From Gp13-AA77 sp035516075 (GTDB lineage: Bacteria; Acidobacteriota; Terriglobia; UBA7540), in NCBI GenBank assembly GCA_035516075.1, contig DATJAQ010000212.1, positions 1 to 19,102 of the forward strand: DNA of 19,102 nt. Reading direction: 5' to 3'. The translations under genes and the position numbers were made by a program. Each line of letters starts with the position of its first letter. Positions within the stretch are counted from its first letter, which is position 1. Positions 1 through 8,799 of the stretch are shown in pieces. Under the pieces are notes generated by a model. It was not told the origin of the DNA. It did not search any database and saw only the letters and a list, made by a program, of their open reading frames with translations.

Positions 1-868
1 TGCCCGCCACCAGAACTACGGTGGGGGGGTTGACTGAAAGGCCGGAGGCCTTCCTAAAGGCGCTGATGTCGCTCGCGGCGAAGTCCGTCTGCCCCATGAC
101 GGCGAGCTTCACTCCGGCGCCCGTGATCCCGCTGTGGTAGAGACCCTGCAAGCCGTAAATGGTGGCGAAGTCATTCGGCGCCACGAAATTCTCCCCAGTG
201 AGGCTGGACGTGAACCGGGGATCGGGCGTGGCGCTCACCCGCCGCAGGTGGAGCCGGCGGGGCTGGGGGTGAAAGTCGTTGAGCGAACGAAAGCCCAGTA
301 CCACGCCGGCGAGCGCGCTGGGCACGGCGGGGTCGCCGGCGTTCGAAAAATGGGTCTCCCCGCCCACCTGGTAGCGGTGGATCTCGGTGTTAAAGGCCGC
401 GTTCACCTGCGCCGCCGTGCCTGAGAAAGCCACCCAGGTGCGGCTGCGGGCCGTTTGCACCACCGTGAAGCCCTGCGCCTCAAGCCACGAGACGACTTTG
501 GAGAGATCGTTGTTGCTGAGGCCAAACTGGTCCGCGAAGTCTTCCGGAGTAAGCCACCGGTGAAATTCCGGCGAGGAGGGGTCCTGCTGGTCGTCCAGCA
601 GCGCGCTCAAGGCCGCGCGCTGGGAGTCTGTGGGCTTGAAGACCATCGTCACGCGGTTGAGTGGGAACGAGCCCTCCACCGCGCCCTGGTCGAACTCCGG
701 GCGCGCGCGGGGAGGAACGTTTCCCCGCACGCGGACAATCGAATTGCTGTCAATCTCGCGGGTTACCCGGTCCCTGACGCTAACCTGGGCCCAGGAGCGC
801 CGCGCCACCACGAAGGCAAGGGCGCCGGCGGCAAGGCATCCCAGCAGGATTATGGTTTTAGCTCGCAT
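1..868 (-). CDS. Secreted sedolisin (peptidase S53) precursor, 3' end outside window
   Basis: The reading frame starts at the ATG at 868 on the minus strand and stays open to the left edge (about 289 residues). Residues 1-31 form a signal peptide: a basic start, a hydrophobic stretch and a probable cleavage site near RRSWAQ. Residues about 40-185 match the pro-kumamolisin activation domain, with the typical SPEFHRWLTPEDFADQFG block followed by VVSWLEAQGF and VNAAFNTEIHRY. The catalytic domain begins near ITGAGVKLAVMGQTDF, but the Ser-Glu-Asp catalytic residues lie beyond the edge. Sedolisins are acid-active serine peptidases that remove their own propeptide after secretion, so a role in extracellular protein breakdown is likely. 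No clear ribosome binding site precedes the ATG. The family call is firm; activity cannot be judged from the visible part. Confidence 0.88.
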   Translation of the reverse strand, partial: MRAKTIILLGCLAAGALAFVVARRSWAQVSVRDRVTREIDSNSIVRVRGNVPPRARPEFDQGAVEGSFPLNRVTMVFKPTDSQRAALSALLDDQQDPSSPEFHRWLTPEDFADQFGLSNNDLSKVVSWLEAQGFTVVQTARSRTWVAFSGTAAQVNAAFNTEIHRYQVGGETHFSNAGDPAVPSALAGVVLGFRSLNDFHPQPRRLHLRRVSATPDPRFTSSLTGENFVAPNDFATIYGLQGLYHSGITGAGVKLAVMGQTDFAASDISAFRKASGLSVNPPTVVLVAG

Positions 869-954
869 GGCACTTGCACCCGGCAGCGCGGTGGCCGGCT
901 GCCCCCCTTCTCACCGCGTCAGGTCTTCAGGGCGATTCCGGCCTTTCCGGCCCA

Positions 955-960
955 AGCATA
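955..960 (-). promoter_or_regulatory. Possible extended -10 element for the S53 peptidase gene
   Basis: On the minus strand TGTTATGCT gives an extended -10 (TG, one base, TATGCT) about 87 bases before the start codon at 868. No good -35 is seen 17 bases further upstream. A second -10-like TATAAG lies at 1004-1009 on the same strand. Either could drive the peptidase gene; the rest of 869-1105 shows nothing else. Confidence 0.3.
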
Positions 961-1105
961 ACAGTTCCAGGGCCTCGCTCGATGAGTCTGTTTGGTTCTC
1001 GCACTTATAAACACAAGATGAGGGCCGGAGTTGCGGAGTTGCCCCGCCCTCCTCGTGCACAGCGGCTGCCAGTTTGTCAGTGCCCTGTGCGATGCCGGAG
1101 CTGAC

Positions 1106-1134
1106 TTGCGAACCGGCGGCGTGCACCGTACGAT
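1106..1134 (+). promoter_or_regulatory. Promoter placing transcription start at the GTG of the next gene
   Basis: TTGCGA at 1106-1111 and TACGAT at 1129-1134 are separated by exactly 17 bases. Only six bases lie between the -10 and the GTG at 1141, so transcription would begin at or next to the start codon, giving a leaderless mRNA. There is no Shine-Dalgarno sequence, which agrees with this. Both hexamers match the sigma-70 consensus at four of six positions. Confidence 0.45.
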
Positions 1135-1140
1135 CGAACG

Positions 1141-1914
1141 GTGCGGAGGTCCTGGCTAGGGTTGATCTGGCTCTGCGTTGCGCTCCCCCTGCGGGCGCAG
1201 GATCCGTTCGAGATTCACGTCTACGAATACGAGCCGATGAGCCTCGGCGACTACAGCCTGGAAGCTCACCTGAACTTTGATGCGCAAGGCTCCGCCGCGC
1301 GCGATGGTACGTTGCTTCCCACCGAACACCAGACGCACCTCACCTTCGAGCCGACGGTAGGCATTTCGGAAGACTTCGCCGTCGGCTTCATGTTCCTGAA
1401 CGCCTGGGAGCCGGGCTACGCGCCGCAGTTCGCCGGCTGGCGCGTGCTGCCGCATTTCTACGCTCCCGAATCGTGGCATCTGCCGGTGCGGCTGGGGTTC
1501 GTTTCCGAGTTCTCGTTTCAGAACACGCGCTACGAAGAAAACTCTCGCCGCGTCGAACTGCGGCCGATCCTCGATCGCGAGTTCGAGCACTGGCAGGTGG
1601 TGTTCAACCCCGTGTTCGAACGCGCGCTGCACGGCCCCGGCACACGTCACGGCTGGAACTTCGAGCCGGCGCTGCTTCTGCGGCTCAAGCGCCAGCCGTT
1701 TTCGCCGTCGCTCGAATACTACGGGGAGATCGAGAGCGTCACCGTCCGCCCGCACGCCCAGCCGGAAGTTCACCAGTTGTTCGCCGGAGGGGATTGGCAG
1801 GTGCGTCCCAATTTCAGTATCAATCTGGGAGTAGGCTCCGACCTCGGCGCCCGCGGTCCGGGTCTCGTACTGAAAAGCCGATTCGAATGGCACTGGGGCA
1901 AGCACCGGCCATGA
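1141..1914 (+). CDS. Putative secreted or outer-membrane beta-barrel protein, family unknown
   Basis: A 257-residue protein starting with GTG. Residues 1-19 are a signal peptide (MRRSWLGLIWLCVALPLRA), with cleavage probably before QDP. The rest has no membrane helices but many short strands with alternating hydrophobic and aromatic residues (for example VGISEDFAVGFMFLNAW, SINLGVGSDLG) and ends on a strand (LVLKSRFEWHWG). That pattern fits a small outer-membrane barrel of the kind annotated as putative transporter or MetA-like, but I do not recognise a specific family. It stands alone on the plus strand, convergent with the TonB-dependent receptor gene that ends at 2000. Long open frames on the opposite strand are GC-driven shadows. 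Confidence 0.7.
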   Translation: MRRSWLGLIWLCVALPLRAQDPFEIHVYEYEPMSLGDYSLEAHLNFDAQGSAARDGTLLPTEHQTHLTFEPTVGISEDFAVGFMFLNAWEPGYAPQFAGWRVLPHFYAPESWHLPVRLGFVSEFSFQNTRYEENSRRVELRPILDREFEHWQVVFNPVFERALHGPGTRHGWNFEPALLLRLKRQPFSPSLEYYGEIESVTVRPHAQPEVHQLFAGGDWQVRPNFSINLGVGSDLGARGPGLVLKSRFEWHWGKHRP

Positions 1915-1999
1915 AGAAAAGCGGGGAGGTGCCGGCCGGAGTGACTTGCCGGGGGCTGGCGCATACCGGCAGGTCGAGGTATGCGCCACCCAGGAATCT

Positions 2000-4846
2000 T
2001 CAGAAATGGAACCCCAGCTCGGCCGTCACGGTGCGGGGTGTGACGTAGTGCGTGCCGCTGAAGGTGGACAGGAAGTTATAGAGCGCCTTCTTGTCGGCGA
2101 CGTTAATCACAGTCAGATTGAGGCTCCACTTGTGCTTGTCGCCGTTGAAAAGGTTGTCGTCGCCCACGGAGAGGTCGAAGAGGTTGCGTGGCCCGATCCG
2201 GGGCGGGTTGTGATCGTCATCCTCCGTGCCTGCGGCGGGGATCTTCACCAGATTCGACCCATACTGCGATGCCGGGCAAAGGCCCGTCGGGCTGATGGGC
2301 ATCGTCGGTGTGGCAAACACGCTGCCGCAGAACAGCCCCGCCTCGAATTGCTGGTCAGGCGTTATCCCTGAGACGTCCACCACGGTATCCGTCCCGTTCG
2401 GCCCGTTGCCGCAGTTGCCTCCCGCGCACGGCACGGGACCGGCGACCAGTCCGCTGTCGTAGCGCCAGTTGAAGCCCAACCATGGCCCGCGCTTCCAGGG
2501 CTGGTACTGCAGGTGAGTCGTCTGGTTGAAGGCTTCGTCGTGGTCGATGCGAAACACCGCGTTTCCGCCCTCCCCGGCCGGAGTCGCGCCGATACCGCTA
2601 AGCTGCGGGTTGAAAAAGCGCGCCTCCACGCTCGACATTACGACGAACGCCGTGAAGCCGTGGAAGTTCGGAACGCTGGCGCGGATGGCGTATCCGGGGA
2701 TTTTCGAATGGTCCCACTCAATGGGGAAGGTGATCGGCGTGGCGCCGAGCACGCTGAAGTCGTATGCCCGGTTGGTGAACTTCCAGATATATTCGCCGTC
2801 CACCACCAGATACCGTCCGAACGCTTGCTCGAGACCCGCATGGTACTCGTTGCGGGTGCCGGGAGCGAGCGGGGCGGTGAGGCACGGATAGCCCTGCGTG
2901 ATCGACATGAGCGAGTTGATCACGGCATCGTTGCAGCCCTCGCTGGCCAGGACCAGGTTTTCATTGAACGGCGTCTCGAGGGTGCGGGCATACGAAAACC
3001 TCAGCACGGTGTTCGTTCGCTTGATGTTGTAAGCAGCCCCAAGACGAGGTTCGGCCTGCCGGGCGATGGTGATGCCGTTGTAGAGATCGCCGCGGAGTCC
3101 CAGGTTGAAGGTCCAATTGTTCAGCCGAATGTTGTCCTGGACGTAGAGCGCGACCTCCTTGATGTCCGAATGGCCGTGGTAGAGGTACGAGGTGCTGGTG
3201 GACCCGGGGCAGCCGTCCGAGGCCGGAAGAGGCACCGTCCGCGTCAGGTCGTAGCAGCCGAGCAGAGGCACGAAATCCGGGTTCGCCTGCAGCGGCGCCC
3301 CGCAGTTGGCCGCATCGGTCAGGCCCGGATTGGTATCCGGACTGCCGTCGGCGTTCAGGCAAGGTGCGTTGAAGGTGGGATCGACGATGCCAAAGCCGTC
3401 GTTTTCCGTCAGAAAAGTGTGCTCAAGCAACACTCCGGCCTTCAAGTCGTGAATCCCCTTCACGTAGGTCAGTTCGGCGTGCGCCCCGGCGTTGGTGAGG
3501 TGCCGGGTCTGCCCGACGGTCTGAAGCTGAAGATCGGGGGTCAGGTCGGCGAAGGGATTGGCGCTCGGGTAGTAGTTGTAGCGATCCTGCCGGACAAATC
3601 CGCCCAGCGTCAACACAGTATGAGCATTGATCAAACGCGTCCAGGTGGGTGCAATGTTGAACGTCTTGATTTGAGAACGCTGATCCTGCGGGCCCACCGG
3701 CAAGCCGTTGGGACCAAGGCCTCCGTTGTCAACCACGAGCCCGGACCATGCTGTGGCGTTTTGGGCGTCGAAGGAGTTGGGCGTCTGAAACCAGGACCTC
3801 GTGAATTGGAAGTTCACATTGACCGTGTCGGCCCGGGAGGGTTTGAAGTCAAAGCGGTCGAACAGGTTCTGCTCATTGCCGTGGTCGTGCACCACGGTGA
3901 ACTCGGGCGGATCGAGAAACCGGCTGGTGTCCAATCCGTTGGCGGAGATGAAATTGCCCCACATCTTGCCGCCGTAACCGAGGTCGAAGCCCGCGTTTGA
4001 CGTTCCAAAGGTGCCGTAAGACCCCGTCACATCGCCGTGCGCCTGAGTCTCGCCGAGGCCCGAACGCGTGGTGGCCACAATCACCACGCTGGTCTTGTCT
4101 CCATATTCCGCAGGCGGAGCTCCCTGGATCACCTCCATCGACTGCACCGCGTCAACCGGGAGCTGATTCGAGAAAACTTTGCTCTGTTGATCGGTGACGG
4201 GCTGGCCGTCGACGGAGAACGAGTTTGAGGCGTGATCGCCGAGGCCGTGAAAGAGGCCGTTCGAGTCGGCCGCGATGCCCGGCGAGGCGAGCGTAACCAG
4301 GGAACTCAGCGAAGAAGACTGACTTTCGAGGGGAAGCTTATCAAACAGCGCCCGGTCCACGTCCGTATGCGCAACGGGATCCACCTCGATCAGGTCGGAG
4401 GCCTCGGTGGTGACCGTCACCGTGGTCTTCCCTCCGGTCAATTGCATGGCGATGTTCAGGCTGAGGGGAACTGCCGAGCTGATGTCAACGTCCTGCACGT
4501 GGTCCGCAAAGCCCTTGGCGCTCACCGTCAAGTGGTACGGATTAAACGGTGCGTTGCTGATGGCGAACTCGCCCGCGCTGTCGGTGGTGGCCGTGCGCGT
4601 AAAGCCGCTCACGGGGTTATAGATCGTTACGGCTGCGCCCACGATAACCGCCCCGGAGGGGTCGGTCACGGTGCCGCTTACGCCGCCTGCGCCGCCGAGG
4701 GTCTGGGCGGCGACGACGGAGGGAACGGCAGCAAAGCAGAGGCACATCAAGAATCGAGCCACCCATAACAATCGGCTCCGTCGGACCGTACGGGGCGATT
4801 TCGGGCCGCGCGGTTGCGCCGGCCGTCCAAATCTGAATGAGGACAT
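2000..4846 (-). CDS. TonB-dependent receptor, Oar-like, with carboxypeptidase-regulatory domain
   Basis: A 948-residue outer-membrane receptor. The ATG at 4846 is chosen because AAAGGAG lies 7 bases upstream and a signal peptide follows (hydrophobic WVARFLMCLCFAAVPSVVAAQ, residues 28-48). A start at 4999 would place 51 unsupported residues before it. Residues about 55-130 form a carboxypeptidase-regulatory-like domain (GGVSGTVTDPSGAVIVGAAV). A plug domain follows at about 160-270 (FSVDGQPVTDQQ, MEVIQGAPPAEYGDKTS), then a beta-barrel ending in the aromatic strand TAELGFHF. Such receptors take up large substrates, often peptides or glycans, using TonB energy; the substrate cannot be told here. 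The preceding gene on the same strand ends 166 bases upstream, so the two may be co-transcribed. Confidence 0.9.
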   Translation of the reverse strand: MSSFRFGRPAQPRGPKSPRTVRRSRLLWVARFLMCLCFAAVPSVVAAQTLGGAGGVSGTVTDPSGAVIVGAAVTIYNPVSGFTRTATTDSAGEFAISNAPFNPYHLTVSAKGFADHVQDVDISSAVPLSLNIAMQLTGGKTTVTVTTEASDLIEVDPVAHTDVDRALFDKLPLESQSSSLSSLVTLASPGIAADSNGLFHGLGDHASNSFSVDGQPVTDQQSKVFSNQLPVDAVQSMEVIQGAPPAEYGDKTSVVIVATTRSGLGETQAHGDVTGSYGTFGTSNAGFDLGYGGKMWGNFISANGLDTSRFLDPPEFTVVHDHGNEQNLFDRFDFKPSRADTVNVNFQFTRSWFQTPNSFDAQNATAWSGLVVDNGGLGPNGLPVGPQDQRSQIKTFNIAPTWTRLINAHTVLTLGGFVRQDRYNYYPSANPFADLTPDLQLQTVGQTRHLTNAGAHAELTYVKGIHDLKAGVLLEHTFLTENDGFGIVDPTFNAPCLNADGSPDTNPGLTDAANCGAPLQANPDFVPLLGCYDLTRTVPLPASDGCPGSTSTSYLYHGHSDIKEVALYVQDNIRLNNWTFNLGLRGDLYNGITIARQAEPRLGAAYNIKRTNTVLRFSYARTLETPFNENLVLASEGCNDAVINSLMSITQGYPCLTAPLAPGTRNEYHAGLEQAFGRYLVVDGEYIWKFTNRAYDFSVLGATPITFPIEWDHSKIPGYAIRASVPNFHGFTAFVVMSSVEARFFNPQLSGIGATPAGEGGNAVFRIDHDEAFNQTTHLQYQPWKRGPWLGFNWRYDSGLVAGPVPCAGGNCGNGPNGTDTVVDVSGITPDQQFEAGLFCGSVFATPTMPISPTGLCPASQYGSNLVKIPAAGTEDDDHNPPRIGPRNLFDLSVGDDNLFNGDKHKWSLNLTVINVADKKALYNFLSTFSGTHYVTPRTVTAELGFHF

Positions 4847-5012
4847 AGATTTCTCCTTTAGTTTTACAAGGCTAAGTTTGCTGCGCCGCCTTGAGCGGCA
4901 TGGATGATGGAGTGCCCAATAGCCTGCGATCCGGCGGCGCGGTGGCGGCCCTGCGAGATGAGATTCGCCGGGTTGGTCCCGTTGCAGCCGGACAGACACT
5001 CAGTGCATTTTG

Positions 5013-5450
5013 TCAGCAGCTTGCCGGAAAGGAGAGGGGAGGATCGCGTCCCGAGAGACGGACTTGCGGGGTTGAGAGGGGCCTGGCCGCAGCGCGCGGA
5101 GCGGGGCCGGGCACGGAGAGTGTGCTGAGATCAAGGAAGACGCTCGCCGAGGGAGCTGCCGCGTTGTGACGAACAACCTGGCAGAAGGGGCAGGAGCGCG
5201 GATCGTCAACCGGCAGCCCCGAATGGCCTTGTGCAGAGGCAACCGGCACAGCCGGTCGCGCGGGCACCCAAACTTGCGGGTGGTAGTGAAAGCCGGCCAG
5301 GCAGAATAGCTGCAACTGGCCGAAAAGGGCGGCGGCGGCAGGCAGATAACGCAGCCAAGTGGCGCGCGTCCACGATTGCGTGGTGTTCGTTGGCCGGGTT
5401 GTAAAAAAGCTCGCTCCCATGGCTCGTGATACCCGCAGACGCCCGCCCAT
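5013..5450 (-). CDS. Small DUF2946-like protein upstream of the TonB-dependent receptor
   Basis: About 145 residues. It has one hydrophobic segment (LRYLPAAAALFGQLQLFCLA), then a His-rich FHYHPQVW, a Cys pair in SCPFCQVV, and a C-terminal end RDPPLSFPASC. A membrane segment, a CPxC-type pair and a C-terminal RxPP resemble DUF2946-type small proteins, which are often encoded beside TonB-dependent receptors and sometimes with copper handling. That link is from family knowledge, and the match here is by eye only. The frame is open from 5555. I prefer the ATG at 5450, downstream of a promoter at 5527-5555; an ATG at 5420 is also possible. Neither has a good ribosome binding site. The His and Cys residues could bind metal. 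Confidence 0.55.
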   Translation of the reverse strand: MGGRLRVSRAMGASFFTTRPTNTTQSWTRATWLRYLPAAAALFGQLQLFCLAGFHYHPQVWVPARPAVPVASAQGHSGLPVDDPRSCPFCQVVRHNAAAPSASVFLDLSTLSVPGPAPRAAARPLSTPQVRLSGRDPPLSFPASC

Positions 5451-5526
5451 TACGGTTCGAGGATTCGATGCCGCGCGCCTAGCCGGAGTTGCGTCTGCGC
5501 CCGCACGCTCCGCGTACCACCAGACT

Positions 5527-5555
5527 CTTATAACCTGCTCACCTTGCGTGCGCAA
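5527..5555 (-). promoter_or_regulatory. Candidate promoter for the DUF2946-like gene and receptor
   Basis: On the minus strand TTGCGC (5550-5555) and TATAAG (5527-5532) are 17 bases apart. The -10 matches consensus at five of six positions, the -35 at only three. Transcription would start near 5520, about 70 bases before the ATG at 5450. It points away from dnaA. Confidence 0.4.
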
Positions 5556-5949
5556 GTGCCTGGCTGACGGGGCGAAAAGTTCGAGGCACGGACCGGTGCC
5601 AGGGCTGCGCGGCGAGCGTGGGGCTGACGCGCGACGCGAAAAACGCGCGAAATGCTGTCAAGCGTTTTTTTCGGGGACCCAATCCCATAAACGAATGAAG
5701 GCAGCGCGTTTTCCGCCGGGCACCGGACGCTACGTTGGCGCTTGCCCCCTTTTGTGTTATGTTAGCCGCCGGTGAGGGGCAGTGGGGAACGGGCATCGAC
5801 TGTTGTCGTCAGTCATTCGCTAAGCGAATTCAGTTGACGGGGAGCGCTCCTGGCACCGCCCTCGGCGGGTGGTAGGTGTTGAAGCGCCCCCATTTCGCGT
5901 TGGGTGCAGGCGGCAAGCGGCGATTGCCCAGGAACTCCAGGAAGGCGCC
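5556..5949. other. Region between the divergent receptor operon and dnaA
   Basis: About 390 bases with no convincing gene. It holds the dnaA promoter candidate (5735-5763) and a leader of about 180 bases. It was searched by eye for TTATCCACA-type DnaA boxes on both strands and none was found. Short open frames here have no family features. Confidence 0.5.
5735..5763 (+). promoter_or_regulatory. Candidate dnaA promoter
   Basis: TTGGCG at 5735-5740 and TATGTT at 5758-5763 are separated by 17 bases, each matching the sigma-70 consensus at four of six positions. The predicted transcript would carry an untranslated leader of about 180 bases before the dnaA ATG at 5950. Confidence 0.45.
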
Positions 5950-7272
5950 ATGAATGTCTGGCAAGAAGTCCTCAAATACCTCAAAGAAAAAGTCAATCCT
6001 CAGAGCTTCCAAACCTGGTTGCGCCCCACGCGCCTGAGCCGGGCGGTGCCGCCCACCATCTACGTCCAGGTGCCGAACCGGCAGTTCCAGGAATGGATCC
6101 AGGAAAACTACGGGCCGCTGGTTGACGAAGCGCTGAAACAACTGAACCTGCCCTACCGCGAGGTGCGGTACGTCTTCGTGGAGGAGGCAACCCGGCCGGC
6201 GGCATCCCCACCCAAGGCGGTGCAGGGCAAGCTGGATTTCGAATCCATCTCTCACCAGTTGAACCCTCGATACACCTTCGAGACGTTTGTGGTGGGCTCC
6301 TGCAACCAGTTCGCCCACGCGGCGGCGCGCGCCGTGGCCCAGGAGCCCTCGAAGGCCTACAATCCGTTGTTTCTGTACGGTGGGGTGGGGCTCGGCAAAA
6401 CGCATCTCATGCAGGCCATCGGACGCCACCTCCGCCAGAGCGCGAAGGAGCTGCGGCTGGCCTACGTTTCGTGCGAACAGTTCACGAACGAGGTGATCAA
6501 CTCGCTGCGCTACGACCGCATGGTGACGTTTCGCGACAAGTATCGGAACGTCGACGTCCTGCTGATGGACGATATCGAGTTTCTGGCCGGCAAGGAGCGC
6601 ACGCAGGAAGAGTTCTTCCACACTTTTAACGCGCTGTACGAGGCCCAGAAGCAGGTGGTGATTTCCAGCGACTGCCCGGCGCGCGAAATCCCCGGCGTCG
6701 AGGAGCGCCTGCGCTCGCGCTTTGCCTGGGGACTGACGGCGGACCTCCAACCGCCCGATTTGGAAACCAAGCTGGCCATCCTGGGCAAGAAGGCCGAGTC
6801 GCACGGCATTCCCCTGCCTCCGGCGGTGGCCGAGTTCGTAGCCTCCAACATCAAGGCTAACATTCGCGACCTGGAGGGTGCGCTGACCCGCCTGATCGCC
6901 TACACTTCTCTGACGGGGGCCCAGATCGATTTGCCTATGGCGCAGCAGGTGCTCAAGAACATCGTCAACCTCGACGACCGCCGCGTGACCATCGAGCACA
7001 TCCAGCGGACGGTCTGCCATGAATTCTCTCTAACGCTCGGGCAGTTGAAATCCAGAAATAATAGCCCCTCAATCTCCCGTCCCCGGCAAGTGGCCATGTA
7101 CTTGGCCAAGCAGCTCACGCCGGCCTCCCTGCCGCAGATCGGGCGCGAATTTGGCGGCAAACACCATACCACCGTCTTGCACTCCATCCGGAAGATCGAA
7201 AGGGAACGCGGTGGAAATCGGGATTTAGACAAAGTTATCAACAGGCTTAGCGACAATCTACGATCGGCTTAG
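5950..7272 (+). CDS. dnaA: Chromosomal replication initiator protein DnaA
   Basis: A 440-residue DnaA with all four domains. Residues 1-80 are the N-terminal interaction domain (WQEVLKYLKEKVNPQSFQTW). A short linker at about 80-100 precedes the AAA+ domain with Walker A GGVGLGKTH (144-152), Walker B LLMDD (204-208), the arginine-finger region RLRSRF (253-258) and sensor 2 NIRDLEGAL (304-312). The C-terminal helix-turn-helix carries the signature FGGKHHTTV (401-409) that reads DnaA boxes. The ATG at 5950 is preferred over an in-frame start at 5869 because AGGAAGG lies just upstream and the protein then begins as DnaA normally does. DnaA binds and melts oriC to start replication. dnaN follows, as in most bacteria. 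The linker is short compared with many DnaA proteins. Confidence 0.97.
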   Translation: MNVWQEVLKYLKEKVNPQSFQTWLRPTRLSRAVPPTIYVQVPNRQFQEWIQENYGPLVDEALKQLNLPYREVRYVFVEEATRPAASPPKAVQGKLDFESISHQLNPRYTFETFVVGSCNQFAHAAARAVAQEPSKAYNPLFLYGGVGLGKTHLMQAIGRHLRQSAKELRLAYVSCEQFTNEVINSLRYDRMVTFRDKYRNVDVLLMDDIEFLAGKERTQEEFFHTFNALYEAQKQVVISSDCPAREIPGVEERLRSRFAWGLTADLQPPDLETKLAILGKKAESHGIPLPPAVAEFVASNIKANIRDLEGALTRLIAYTSLTGAQIDLPMAQQVLKNIVNLDDRRVTIEHIQRTVCHEFSLTLGQLKSRNNSPSISRPRQVAMYLAKQLTPASLPQIGREFGGKHHTTVLHSIRKIERERGGNRDLDKVINRLSDNLRSA

Positions 7273-7432
7273 TTGGTTTTTCCACGGCGCGCCTTTTTTG
7301 AAAAACTGTGGCTTGGCGCGCGGGTTCGCCGCGCCCGCCGGAATCAAACGATTGGCGCACTTGCGATTCACAGGCCGACCGTTAAGAGGGCCACCTTGAG
7401 CCACGGTTCAGAACTTTTTCAAGAAATTCACA
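7235..7432. other. Weak oriC candidate: degenerate DnaA-box-like sites in the dnaA-dnaN spacer
   Basis: Four 9-mers resemble the box TTATNCACA: TTATCAACA (7235-7243, inside the end of dnaA, one mismatch), TTTTCCACG (7278-7286, two mismatches), CGATTCACA (7364-7372) and AAATTCACA (7424-7432), the last two mismatched only at positions 1-2. A/T-rich runs lie between them (TTTTTTGAAAAA, AACTTTTTCAAGAAATT). The dnaA-dnaN spacer is an origin site in several phyla. No perfect box is present, so this is only suggestive. Confidence 0.25.
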
Positions 7433-7469
7433 GCGCCTACGGCTAAAATACCGGAGTAGAGAGTTACCT

Positions 7470-8597
7470 ATGGAGTTTTCGGCGAAGAAGTCGGATCTGC
7501 TGAAGGAGCTCGACCTCGCCCAGGGGGTAGTCGAGAAGAAGGCGACCATTCCGATCCTTTCGAATATCCTCCTCGAGGCCGAGGAAGGGATGGTGCGCTT
7601 GAGCGCCACAGACCTTGAGCTCGGTGTGAATTCCACGTGTATCGCCAAGGTAAAAAAAACGGGTGCGGCTACGGTTCCAGCTAGGCGGCTGGTCGATATC
7701 GTGCGGTCATTGCCGGACGCCGAAGTGCGCATCAAGATGCTGGAGAACAACTGGGTACAACTCACGTGTGAGCGCTCGTCGTTCAAACTGGTGGGCATGG
7801 CGAGAGATAACTTCCCCGCACTGCCCCCAGTGCCCGAGGCGCTGGCCTCTGTGCCGGGTACTGCCCTAGCGACGCTGATCCGCCGCACTGCGTTTGCCGT
7901 ATCGGGCGAGGAGTCGCGCTACACACTGAGTGGTGCGCTCCTGCTTCTGAAACCCGACACCGCCGCTATGGTGGCCACGGACGGCCACCGCCTGGCGCTG
8001 GTGGAACGCGACGTCAAAGTGGAGGGTGTGAGCAACGAACTACGCCTACTGGTTCCTCGCAAAGCTATGAGCGAATTGGAGAAAATGCTCAGCGAAGCTA
8101 AAGAAGGCTCCGGCGACGAGACCGTGGTGAAGATCTCGAAGGACGAAAGCCACCTGTTCTTTTCGGTTGGTGGGCGCACCCTGATTTCACGGCTCCTTAC
8201 CGGGCAGTTTCCGAATTATGAGGCGGTTCTGCCCAAGGAGACGCCGCGGCTGGCGGAACTCGACAGGGAGGCCTTCACGTCGGCCATTCGGCGCGTCGCC
8301 CTCCTGGCCGACGAGCGCTCCCACGCCATCCGGCTGCAGCTCGACAAAGGCCGCCTGGAGCTCTTCTCCACCAGCGGGGAGTACGGCGAGGCCCACGAGA
8401 CGCTCGACGTTGACTACGACGGCGAGGCCATGGAGATTGGCTTCAACCATCAGTATCTGTTGGACTTCCTGGGAGTGCTGGGCGAGGGCGGAAAGGTCCG
8501 GCTCGAGCTGCAGGACGAGCAGAGCGCGGGCCAACTCCGGCCACTCGGTGACGACCCTTATCGCTACCGCTACGTTGTAATGCCCATGCGCATCTGA
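7470..8597 (+). CDS. dnaN: DNA polymerase III sliding clamp, beta subunit
   Basis: A 375-residue DnaN, the usual length, with three consecutive clamp folds. Recognisable blocks are ATIPILSNILLEAE near the N-terminus, LSATDLELGV, VPARRLVDIVRSLP, the second-domain block YTLSGALLLL with MVATDGHRLALVE, LISRLLTGQFPNYEAVLP, and the family-typical end YRYVVMPMRI. The dimeric ring encircles DNA and holds the replicative polymerase and other partners. The start is the ATG at 7470, with a purine-rich GGAGTAGAGAG upstream. A -10-like TAAAAT lies at 7444-7449, so dnaN may have its own promoter in the spacer after dnaA as well as read-through. Nothing unusual is seen in the protein. Confidence 0.97.
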   Translation: MEFSAKKSDLLKELDLAQGVVEKKATIPILSNILLEAEEGMVRLSATDLELGVNSTCIAKVKKTGAATVPARRLVDIVRSLPDAEVRIKMLENNWVQLTCERSSFKLVGMARDNFPALPPVPEALASVPGTALATLIRRTAFAVSGEESRYTLSGALLLLKPDTAAMVATDGHRLALVERDVKVEGVSNELRLLVPRKAMSELEKMLSEAKEGSGDETVVKISKDESHLFFSVGGRTLISRLLTGQFPNYEAVLPKETPRLAELDREAFTSAIRRVALLADERSHAIRLQLDKGRLELFSTSGEYGEAHETLDVDYDGEAMEIGFNHQYLLDFLGVLGEGGKVRLELQDEQSAGQLRPLGDDPYRYRYVVMPMRI

Positions 8598-8799
8598 TTC
8601 TCCGGCCCTAATCCCGCGCCCCTTGCCCGCATCGCCCGAGGAATACCCCCTTCGGCGGACCTCCGAAATGGTATCCTGTTAACCGGGGTTGCTCACACTG
8701 TGATGGATTCCGCGCAAGCTCAAGGGCTGGCTGCTGTGCGCACCACGCTCGACCGTTCGGTTCCTTCCGCCGCGAACTCGCCAACAGGGGTAGACGTTC

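Noticed and set aside
1156..1989. 277-codon open frame on the minus strand
   Set aside because: It is antisense to the barrel protein, whose signal peptide and strand pattern support the plus strand.
2513..4000. 495-codon open frame on the plus strand
   Set aside because: It is antisense to the TonB-dependent receptor, has no family features, and such frames are common opposite GC-rich genes.
5830..7020. 396-codon open frame on the minus strand
   Set aside because: It is antisense to dnaA with biased, low-information composition.
7285..7302. Possible dnaA terminator at GGCGCGCC followed by TTTTTT
   Set aside because: The palindrome has no loop and cannot form a stable hairpin.
8693..8703. 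Palindrome TCACACTGTGA upstream of murJ
   Set aside because: Arms of five bases are too short to support an operator without other evidence.
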